Assembly: GCA_910585005.1 (NCBI GenBank) | Contig: CAJUCN010000001.1 | Location: 124,001 to 188,000, forward strand | Length of the DNA stretch: 64,000 bases | Source of the DNA: an uncultured Lachnospiraceae bacterium | GTDB taxonomy: Bacteria > Bacillota > Clostridia > Lachnospirales > Lachnospiraceae | Direction of reading: 5' to 3' | In this document: positions 34,186 to 41,275 of the stretch, in pieces | Layout: each line of letters begins with the position of its first letter | How positions within the stretch are numbered: the stretch's first letter is position 1 | The notes under the pieces: generated by a model | The model's database searches: none | The model's input: the letters and a program-made list of their open reading frames with translations, nothing else | What the model was told of the DNA's origin: nothing | Program-made: the position numbers and the translations under genes

Positions 34186-35142
34186 TCAATCTGCCAATTT
34201 ACCTATTTTTATTTTTTCTTTTTGAATGATGATATCTTTATACCGGAATCCACTTCTGACACTTTCCCCGACCAGTGCAGTCTTCGTTGAAAAAGAGCCA
34301 CTATCCGGTTCATGGATCATTCCGTCAAAAGCGGTTCCCGGACTGCTGCATATTTCTTCAATCCCAAAGGCAGCTAAACTGTCTACAATAGAAAACATAT
34401 ATTCCTCATAATTCAGGACCGCATTCATATAATCCCGGCTGCCGCTGGATTCCGCCTTCTTTTTATGATATAGACAGGCGTCCCAAATCAGGTCAAACAG
34501 CTCTGCCTGCATCTTGGCAAACTGAAGGACATACTGCTCTGTGATCGTATCTGAAAAGTTCATAAACCCTTTGATCAACTGGCCCAGCGCCGGCTGCATC
34601 TCCATTAACTTTTCACTGATCCTTGCTTGTTCCTCATGCCATAATTGAACATGAACCCTATTTTGTTCCCTTCTCTTTTCGTCCATCCCTGATGCATGTT
34701 TTTTCTTTGGGGTAAAACTGCATTTCTCTCCGTTTATCTCTACCGTTAAACGTTCTAACACTTCTTTGATCTTCTGCATCCGTTTCGCCTGGTTTCCCCT
34801 GGGCATACTTTCACTAAACAGATACTTTTCGTATCCGCTGAAATATTTTTCAGCCGTAAACCTTTGATCCTTAATGTACTCGGCCACCCCTTGCACAATG
34901 ATATAAGCGTCTACGATAAAAGCCTTATTCTTGCTTACTTTATCACCGGCGTCCGCCTGCCTGACTCTGTACATCACTTCGCAAAGAAAAGGGGATCCCT
35001 CCAGCGCCGGCTCAGCGCCAAATATTTCCGCGCAGATTTGACCGATCAAAACGTCAACATCATTTAATTTGAGGGTGTCATCTACTGTCTTGTCATTTAG
35101 ATAATTCTGTTGGAAATGATAATACAATTCTAAACTATCCAT
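34186..35142 (-). CDS. GrpE-like nucleotide exchange factor with large N-terminal extension
   Basis: A 318-residue protein. The last 63 residues resemble the beta head of GrpE: LAAFGIEEICSS, then TAFDGMIHEP (compare GrpE FDP-x-x-HEA) and VRSGFRYKDIIIQKEKIKI (compare V-x-x-GY-x-x-x-D-x-V-x-RPAxVxV). The middle (residues 170-250) is long-helical, as in the GrpE stalk. Residues 1-150 are unrelated to GrpE as far as I can tell. It lies 19 bp before the Hsp70 gene, so it is probably its dedicated exchange factor. ATG 35142 follows GGTGA by 5 bases. The family call is by eye. Confidence 0.55.
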   Translation of the reverse strand: MDSLELYYHFQQNYLNDKTVDDTLKLNDVDVLIGQICAEIFGAEPALEGSPFLCEVMYRVRQADAGDKVSKNKAFIVDAYIIVQGVAEYIKDQRFTAEKYFSGYEKYLFSESMPRGNQAKRMQKIKEVLERLTVEINGEKCSFTPKKKHASGMDEKRREQNRVHVQLWHEEQARISEKLMEMQPALGQLIKGFMNFSDTITEQYVLQFAKMQAELFDLIWDACLYHKKKAESSGSRDYMNAVLNYEEYMFSIVDSLAAFGIEEICSSPGTAFDGMIHEPDSGSFSTKTALVGESVRSGFRYKDIIIQKEKIKIGKLAD

Positions 35143-35160
35143 AAAAGTCACCAATTCCTT

Positions 35161-36534
35161 TTATTGAACTTCCATCACATTCAGTTGTGCCGTCTTAGGG
35201 ATAATGCGGACCATCATCCCCTTCTCCAATATTTGAACCTGCCCTGGCGCGCATTCTTTTTTGGACTTATCGGCACAGACGATCGTCCAGGGCGATGCAC
35301 TGAGATTCTTGATTCCAAGTTTTTGGATACTCTTATTATACATAATTTTAAACAGCATACCTGGTGGCAAATGTTTTGACACCTGCGCCCCGGATATCTC
35401 ATCTGACACATAAGCTTCCAGCTCTTTTTTGACTTCTCCTGCACTGAGTACCTTAAAGACCACTTTATGCCTGGCCTGGGCCGTTGTTCGGTGATCTATC
35501 ACCGGGTCGGCCAGTAAGTGCGCGCATTCAAAACATTTTCCCGGCTCACGAAAAGTAACTTTACCGCACCGCGGGCAAACCACGAGGTTTTTTTCAAGTC
35601 CATCAAAAACATTTCTCCAGTCGGCATCTGTAGCCCTTTCAGCCCGCCTGTCCTTTGGCAGGTTGACTGCAAATGTGTTGATAAATAAATCCTTCACACT
35701 TGACGGCAGCCTGCCCCAATATTCAACCTGCCCCCTGTGCTGTGGGCTCGGACTGCGTTCAATAGAATTTTGTCTATCAGCCGGATTCCAGACAAATAAT
35801 GCGTTTGTCCCGTAAATGATCTTTCGCGCATCATCCGGCAATACATTGTTCCGTATACAGTAATTTTCCGTATAGGGACCTTCAAAAGGAAAACCTCCGA
35901 CCAAAAGCCTGTAAACAAACACGGCAAAGGAAAACCTGTCTGAATTATGATCCGGTTTATCTCCCAATACCACTTCGGGAGCCATGTACCCGCTTGTCCC
36001 CTTGATGGTAAACTTATCCCTGTAACCTATGTTATCATTATCAATGATCTTGATATCCCCGGTCTCCGGATTAAAGAAAATATTCCCTTCATTTACATCC
36101 TTATAGCACATGCCATAAGATAAATGGAGCGTTTCAAAGACCTGTGAAAGGTTCTTTACAATCTTGCAGATTGCCTCACAGGAGGGATATTTCCCGCACC
36201 ACGCCTTTTTAATCGTTGTGTAATCCTGCAAATCCACCAATTCCATAATATACCCTAAAGCATCCCCTGTACCCTCCACAATGGTAATGGGCAGCACAAC
36301 ACTGGTAAGGGCCTTTCCGTGTTTGTCTTTTAATTTCCCAATTTTTATCAGATCTTCAATATTGGTCCTGATATTGTATGCGTTGTGTTTATACTCCTTA
36401 TACGCATAATATTTTTTTGAAGCTTTACTTTGGGCTTTCCAGACTTCGGCCTGCCCCCCTCTTCCAATTCTCTTTGCTAAGATATATATTTCACCATTTA
36501 ATCCTTTTTTGATATCACCCTTTTTCATAGGCAT
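35161..36534 (-). CDS. Ser/Thr protein kinase with zinc ribbon and C-terminal beta domain
   Basis: A 457-residue kinase. The glycine loop is GRGGQAEVW (24-32), the ATP Lys is K46 (YAYKEYK), the catalytic loop CYKDVNEGN (143-151) keeps Asp146 and Asn151 but has Tyr for His and Asn for the usual Lys, and the DFG site reads IIDNDN (Asp165). GTSGYMAPEV is the activation segment end. A zinc ribbon (CPRCG...CFEC) follows the kinase, and residues 399-457 resemble the end of the PP2C encoded next door. It should phosphorylate partners such as the vWA protein or the Hsp70. It lies 8 bp behind the PP2C gene. Confidence 0.88.
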   Translation of the reverse strand: MPMKKGDIKKGLNGEIYILAKRIGRGGQAEVWKAQSKASKKYYAYKEYKHNAYNIRTNIEDLIKIGKLKDKHGKALTSVVLPITIVEGTGDALGYIMELVDLQDYTTIKKAWCGKYPSCEAICKIVKNLSQVFETLHLSYGMCYKDVNEGNIFFNPETGDIKIIDNDNIGYRDKFTIKGTSGYMAPEVVLGDKPDHNSDRFSFAVFVYRLLVGGFPFEGPYTENYCIRNNVLPDDARKIIYGTNALFVWNPADRQNSIERSPSPQHRGQVEYWGRLPSSVKDLFINTFAVNLPKDRRAERATDADWRNVFDGLEKNLVVCPRCGKVTFREPGKCFECAHLLADPVIDHRTTAQARHKVVFKVLSAGEVKKELEAYVSDEISGAQVSKHLPPGMLFKIMYNKSIQKLGIKNLSASPWTIVCADKSKKECAPGQVQILEKGMMVRIIPKTAQLNVMEVQ

Positions 36535-36542
36535 ATGCTCCC

Positions 36543-38279
36543 TTAAAATATTTCAATTTCATATCTGGCAAATCCATCTACAAATTCAGCTCCAGGAACA
36601 GAACCATACCCGGTACTCTTAACCGCAAAGCTGTGGTTTTTATTTAATCTCAAGACACCTTGAGGCGCAATTTCTTTCCCCTTCCCGTCGTCAATGTCCC
36701 AGCTCTCCCCTGAAAGATTAAACAGGCCATATATCTTCTTATCTTTATTGTAAATGACCCTGCCCAAAGAAGAATTCTTCCCGGCAACATGCAGCATATT
36801 GATATTCTGTCCCTGTGTGGCACATCGGAACAAAGGAATGGAAATCTTTCCACAGCTCAGTTTTCCTACTATGCTAAAACGTTCATAGAAACTGTTAAAT
36901 GCCCTTGACAATTTTTCTTTGTCAAATCCTTCCTGCCTTAACCCATCCGCAAAAAACAAGAGCTTTCTGTCTGCTGTGATATACGCCGTATCAAACAGGC
37001 CCGGGCCCGGATAGATCTTTATGATCTCAAACTCCTTTTCAACCAGTCTTAGCTTCTCATAGATCTCCATCCAAAACTGATTGGAATACAAATTAGAATC
37101 AACATGCCCCATTCCCGGTGTATAGTCTTTGTCATTAAACCAATATCTCTTTTCCAAATGCTCTCCATATTCCATTAATTTTTGCATTCCCACAAGGCCT
37201 TTGGGAAGGCGGTAAGAGAACATCCTCCTATTTTGCGGGCGGGCTGCCGAATCTTCCGGATAGTAAACCAGGCAGCTTTTCACATCCAGCTTCTTAAGGA
37301 GCGGCCCGTCCCTCCTCACATGGATCTCCAGCTCGTCCTCCTTTTTTTGCGCCCGGTAAATCTCCACCCCATGGTATCCCCTGATAAACTCAATATTTCT
37401 GTATCCGCGCCATGGCGGTGTTTTTAACACATGCTTTTGGGTGGGACTGTCAGACACCATCAATGCAATGGTACAATCATCTTTTGAGATCTCCGAAACA
37501 TCTATCCCTTCAATCTCAAATGGCCTTTCCAGCTTCTCCGTCTTCTTCACCTGACTTAAAAGAGACACAGCATACGAAAGAAATGCGCCTTCCGTATCAA
37601 GCTTATCATAAATCCCATCCGTGGAAAGCAAAACATTTCCGAATAATTTCCTGGGAAAAACATTGACCATAAATGCATATTCCGCCCTGCCGGATGCCAA
37701 AGAACTGGTCTTGGAACTCATTTTTACGGCATGGCGTTTAAACAACTGACATTGCCCCTCATCATTAAACATAAGGATCGCGCCGTCTCCAAGCTGCCCC
37801 AATGCCAAATATTCCCTGGACACGACCGCAAACAGTATTGTGGTCCCATACTGCCTGATCACGTTTCCCCATGAAGATTCCTGTACTTGTCCATAGGTCT
37901 GCTGGTAATCTTTTAATACCGCTTCTTTCCACAACCTGATATATCTGGTTTTAAATTCCTTGTCCGTAATTGCCCAGATCCAGGCATCCCCTGTCAGGAA
38001 AGGTATTCTGGATCCAAGGATACTTTTCACACAACTGACTACCGTTTCACACGCGATCCTGGCGCCAATGTCACTTTTCGTATAACTTTCGCCTCCATGC
38101 CCATCCGCTATGGCAATCACGAAAACATCCTCCAGGTTCTCAACAAGACAATAATCCTGACACACTGTTCCGCTTTCTATATGGCTCTTTCCCCTTTTCC
38201 TGGCAAAATACGCCTGGCACCCTGCTTTAGAAACCACAGAGCCTATATCTTCAAAATTGAAATCCAAAACGGGCATCAT
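36543..38279 (-). CDS. PP2C family Ser/Thr phosphatase with C-terminal extension
   Basis: A 578-residue protein. The PP2C part (about 15-280) has VFVIAIADGHGG (metal Asp), LALGQLGDGAILMF, VLLSTDGIYDKL and SKDDCTIALMV. A second region (about 290-500) of unknown fold contains SRAFNSFYERFSIVGKLSCG. The last 69 residues match the end of the kinase downstream (YNK...NLS...W...AP...L). It should reverse the action of that kinase. The start is a tandem ATG behind GGAG; the TerY-like gene ends 78 bp upstream. Confidence 0.87.
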   Translation of the reverse strand: MMPVLDFNFEDIGSVVSKAGCQAYFARKRGKSHIESGTVCQDYCLVENLEDVFVIAIADGHGGESYTKSDIGARIACETVVSCVKSILGSRIPFLTGDAWIWAITDKEFKTRYIRLWKEAVLKDYQQTYGQVQESSWGNVIRQYGTTILFAVVSREYLALGQLGDGAILMFNDEGQCQLFKRHAVKMSSKTSSLASGRAEYAFMVNVFPRKLFGNVLLSTDGIYDKLDTEGAFLSYAVSLLSQVKKTEKLERPFEIEGIDVSEISKDDCTIALMVSDSPTQKHVLKTPPWRGYRNIEFIRGYHGVEIYRAQKKEDELEIHVRRDGPLLKKLDVKSCLVYYPEDSAARPQNRRMFSYRLPKGLVGMQKLMEYGEHLEKRYWFNDKDYTPGMGHVDSNLYSNQFWMEIYEKLRLVEKEFEIIKIYPGPGLFDTAYITADRKLLFFADGLRQEGFDKEKLSRAFNSFYERFSIVGKLSCGKISIPLFRCATQGQNINMLHVAGKNSSLGRVIYNKDKKIYGLFNLSGESWDIDDGKGKEIAPQGVLRLNKNHSFAVKSTGYGSVPGAEFVDGFARYEIEIF

Positions 38280-38301
38280 ATTCTCTCCACTCTATCAAAC
38301 A

Positions 38302-38325
38302 AGGGACATCGAAAATGATGTCCCT
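38302..38325. repeat. Inverted repeat between the vWA and PP2C genes
   Basis: AGGGACATC, a 6-base loop and GATGTCCCT form a perfect 9-bp stem in the 78-bp gap. On the minus strand it is followed by TTGTTTGAT, a poor T tract, so an RNA-processing or partial-attenuation element is more likely than a full terminator. Confidence 0.5.
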
Positions 38326-38357
38326 ACATACCTGCTTATGACAAATCTTAAACATTA

Positions 38358-39068
38358 TCACAAGATATCATCATCTTCTTCGCCCCAGTCAGGGTCACCC
38401 AAATCAATAATATCTTCATTTTCATCTGTAATGCTTGAAACCATAGAAGTTACCGTAACCCAATTGATCACTTTCCCTAAGTCGGTAGCCTTGTCCACCT
38501 CAAAGATCAATGGCTGCTGCTGATCGGCAATAATGCCAACCGAGGCAAACTCTTCCAACTCGCTCCGGTTATACCCTTCTACCCCAATCGCAATCCTTGT
38601 CACCTTTTCCTTCCCGGTATTTCCGGCAAGGCTCTTTTTCATTTCTTCTATCGCTTCCAGGTAATCTTTGTGTTCTCCCAGATTGCAATTGCCATCCGTA
38701 ACCAAAATTACAACTGGCCTTAACGCATGTGCCCCCAAATGCTTTTTGCGTAATGCTTTATTAGCTTCCCGGATCGCTTTGGGCGTACTGGTTCCCCCGG
38801 CCACGTCCAGGTCCTGCCAGGTAACCGCTGCAATATCCTCACCCTGCTCAACCGTTCCTACCCTCCATACCGCCTCATCGCTATAGGCAATGATCCTGAC
38901 CTTAAGGTCAACGCATTCGTCCTCCGCAACTTTCATCAGACTGTTTTTTAAAGTAGGGATTGCACTGTTAAGCTGGGCAATTCTCCCATTTACCATCGAA
39001 TAAGAATTGTCCAATAATAAAATCAAGTTCAGCTCTTCTTTGGTGATTATGCCATCTCTGTTTGCCAT
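38358..39068 (-). CDS. TerY-like von Willebrand factor A protein
   Basis: A 236-residue vWA domain protein. The MIDAS metal site is complete: LLLDNSYSM (DxSxS), GGTSTPKAI (Thr) and ILVTDGNCN (Asp). It ends with a very acidic tail (DPDWGEEDDDIL). vWA, PP2C and kinase next to one another are the set described as the TerY-P triad in tellurium-resistance-related stress systems. AGGAG stands 6 bases before the ATG. It is the first gene of the operon that ends with Hsp70. Confidence 0.87.
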   Translation of the reverse strand: MANRDGIITKEELNLILLLDNSYSMVNGRIAQLNSAIPTLKNSLMKVAEDECVDLKVRIIAYSDEAVWRVGTVEQGEDIAAVTWQDLDVAGGTSTPKAIREANKALRKKHLGAHALRPVVILVTDGNCNLGEHKDYLEAIEEMKKSLAGNTGKEKVTRIAIGVEGYNRSELEEFASVGIIADQQQPLIFEVDKATDLGKVINWVTVTSMVSSITDENEDIIDLGDPDWGEEDDDIL

Positions 39069-39189
39069 TGCAGACTCCTCTCCTCATCCGTACGCTTTTG
39101 CGGAATCCATGTTTCTATTTTATGATCTTCTAAAATAAAGAGTATATTTAAAATTGTAATTTCATAAATGCCTTTCTCTAATCCGATTA

Positions 39190-39219
39190 ATTTTATCATA
39201 AGGCATAAGTTCTTGTCAA
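39190..39219 (-). promoter_or_regulatory. Sigma-A promoter of the TerY-Hsp70 operon
   Basis: On the minus strand TTGACA (39214-39219), 18 bp, TAAAAT (39190-39195). The leader to the ATG at 39068 is about 115 nt. The rest of the 310-bp gap 39069-39378 holds only this promoter, its leader and the terminator at 39278-39306. Confidence 0.7.
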
Positions 39220-39277
39220 TCTTCGCAATACAGCAAAAGTATAACCAACAACAACCATTAAATCATTTCATCCCTCT

Positions 39278-39306
39278 CAAAAAGCCACCTACCTAAATAG
39301 ATGGCT
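39278..39306 (-). terminator. Terminator of the ImmA/2-TM operon
   Basis: On the minus strand AGCCATCTA, a 6-base loop and TAGGTGGCT pair over 9 bp (one G-U), followed by T5. It lies 73 bp after the stop of the 2-TM gene. Confidence 0.65.
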
Positions 39307-39378
39307 TCAGCCCTTCTCTCTCATCACTACTTCCTGCTGCTCTGAGTGTCTTTATAAAAGTATTATACTAATAAAAAT

Positions 39379-39930
39379 TTAGTCCTCCAACCCCTTGTGT
39401 AAATTCTCGTCTGTATTTGAAAATAATTTTACAAGTCCATCTATAGAGGTATCAAAAACATTAACCACAATAAATTTTGCTATATAAATCAATTCTACAA
39501 CAATAGAAGTTATGTAAACCCCCAGAAAGCCTATAATAATTTTGAAAGTTTCATTTGATATGTCATTATGAAGTCCATGAAATACAAAAAATGTAACTAA
39601 CGTACCAGTTACTAACAAAAAAAGCATCACAAACTGAACCTTTAAGAAAAGCACTATTACATTTAACATAATTTGTTTGTGCTTTCTCTTTTTTTTCTCA
39701 TTTGCTTTTATTTGCGGTGATAAAACCTTAACCAGAAAATAATTATTGGAATTAGAAATAATCTTGTCATTGTATGAACTATAGTTTATTTCTGATTTCA
39801 AAGCCCTCTCTGGCACTTCCCTCTGCAAAGTCTCAGTAGAAGCAACCTTTTGTTTTAAAATTTTGATTCCTTCTTTTGTACTATCGGTATGCATTCTTCC
39901 TTTATCAGTGTCCAAGTTTGATTGTGGCAC
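39379..39930 (-). CDS. Two-helix membrane protein, partner of ImmA/IrrE protein
   Basis: A 183-residue protein with a polar N-terminal 85 residues, a basic stretch (ANEKKKRKHKQ) and two membrane helices (about 90-115 and 128-155). The start is GTG 39930, eight bases behind GGGGG; the next ATG is codon 13. It follows the ImmA/IrrE gene by 15 bp. I know of no enzymatic motif. The layout suggests a membrane effector whose regulator is cut by the neighbouring protease; this is inference. Confidence 0.65.
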   Translation of the reverse strand: MPQSNLDTDKGRMHTDSTKEGIKILKQKVASTETLQREVPERALKSEINYSSYNDKIISNSNNYFLVKVLSPQIKANEKKKRKHKQIMLNVIVLFLKVQFVMLFLLVTGTLVTFFVFHGLHNDISNETFKIIIGFLGVYITSIVVELIYIAKFIVVNVFDTSIDGLVKLFSNTDENLHKGLED

Positions 39931-39945
39931 AACATTTGCCCCCTT

Positions 39946-40542
39946 TTAAGTTTCCGCCATATTATCATCCTTAAAATACGGCAGTTTCAAAAACTCCAGC
40001 CTTTCTCTCATCACATTTACAGGAACCTCAAATATATCCGCTAGTGCAGAAAGTGATGGAACCAAAAATTTCTTATACACCTGCCTTAATGTTTTCTCCG
40101 GAACTAGAAGCCTACCAGCAAACTCATTCGCCTTTAATTCCTTATCATCAGATTCACTTTTGTCCATTCTGAACTCCAGATGACTGATTTCATCCTGCTT
40201 ACAGTCCAGGCAGCAGTGGGCAAACTCATGGGCTATCGTAAATCTTAATGTCTTTTGAGTCATACCTTCTTTATAAAAAATACCTATATCATTACCATTC
40301 GAAATAGCAGCTCCTAAAATAGACCCTACATCAAAGCCACTTATTTCTTCTACTTCCCTGAAATCCTGCTCAATTACTGATATCCCAATTTTAGCCATCA
40401 ATTCGTCTACTTGAATTGGAGGTGCCATGCATATCCCGTACTTCAATAATAGTTCATCCGGTGTAGACCCCTGAATCTCTTTTAATATTTTGGGCATTCT
40501 CTCATTCCTCTTCTGTTGTTTAAATATATATATATTATTCAT
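39946..40542 (-). CDS. ImmA/IrrE family metallopeptidase
   Basis: A 198-residue zinc peptidase. The HEFAH motif lies in LRFTIAHEFAHCCLD, and KANEFAGRLLVPEKTL supplies the third ligand region typical of ImmA/IrrE. Such proteases cleave XRE-type repressors upon stress or mobile-element signals. The ATG at 40542 has GGAGG 6 bases upstream. It is divergent from a second, unrelated-looking ImmA-type gene at 40835 and upstream of a 2-TM gene. Confidence 0.85.
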   Translation of the reverse strand: MNNIYIFKQQKRNERMPKILKEIQGSTPDELLLKYGICMAPPIQVDELMAKIGISVIEQDFREVEEISGFDVGSILGAAISNGNDIGIFYKEGMTQKTLRFTIAHEFAHCCLDCKQDEISHLEFRMDKSESDDKELKANEFAGRLLVPEKTLRQVYKKFLVPSLSALADIFEVPVNVMRERLEFLKLPYFKDDNMAET

Positions 40543-40769
40543 ATAAGCCTCCGATATCCTATATCAATAATACATTAATATTTAATTTTTTTGTTTTTCA
40601 TTTCTCTTTTTATTTCTACAACTTATGCCATTATAATACCATTTTTTACAAAAAAAGTCCACCTAAACGCTTGCTATTTCGTTGCAAAAAATTCAAACCA
40701 ATATCCTTTTAACTTCGCTAAAACCAAAACACTTTATTTAGTATTTAATTTGTTATTCTCTACAATATA

Positions 40770-40798
40770 TTGACTTTTTTGACAATATATACTATAAT
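40770..40798 (+). promoter_or_regulatory. Promoter of the second ImmA-type gene, with overlapping palindrome
   Basis: TTGACT (40770-40775), 17 bp, TATAAT (40793-40798). A perfect 10-bp palindrome CAATATATTG (40763-40772) overlaps the -35, and CAATATAT recurs in the spacer, so a repressor may bind here. The 292-bp divergent region 40543-40834 is otherwise AT-rich; a TATAAT on the minus strand (near 40632) may be the -10 for the other ImmA gene. Confidence 0.65.
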
Positions 40799-40834
40799 TA
40801 AATAAATTTTTATGTGCAAAGGATCGTTAAGCTA

Positions 40835-41269
40835 ATGGATTATGGTAAAGTAACATTTCATGCATATCAGCTTAAAATTTTATATTCTACCGAAGATCCA
40901 CGCATTATTGCCGAACGATCAGGTGCTATAGTGCGTCCCACAGAGAATATTAGTCCTAAAGTTTTGAAAGCACGCACAATCTACATTGGAAGGCAAGCAT
41001 ATATAGAAATAAATCCGGAATATGATGAAACTTCACAAATGTTTTTGTGCAGTCATGAATTGGGGCATTTTTTTTATCAGCCTGGCGAGGCGCATGAATA
41101 TAAAAGCAATTATAGCGGTTATTTTGACTTAGGAGCAGAATATATTGCCAATATGTTTGCTGCAGCACTTATGTTTCCCCGAAATGTTCTTTCTATGCCA
41201 ATTGCATACATGGATCCTGTTTCCTTACAACTGCTTATAGATAAAAATGTGCACTTAAAGAATAAATGA
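40835..41269 (+). CDS. ImmA/IrrE family metallopeptidase, short form
   Basis: A 144-residue zinc peptidase with HELGHFFYQPGE and the third-ligand helix GAEYIANMFAAALMFPRN. The start is ATG 40835, 11 bases behind AAAGGA; an in-frame GTG at 40814 would add seven residues. It ends 6 bp before the convergent CHAT gene. It has no DNA-binding domain and may act on the XRE regulator at 45328 or on the CHAT protein; that is a guess from position. Confidence 0.82.
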   Translation: MDYGKVTFHAYQLKILYSTEDPRIIAERSGAIVRPTENISPKVLKARTIYIGRQAYIEINPEYDETSQMFLCSHELGHFFYQPGEAHEYKSNYSGYFDLGAEYIANMFAAALMFPRNVLSMPIAYMDPVSLQLLIDKNVHLKNK

Positions 41270-41275
41270 GTATTT

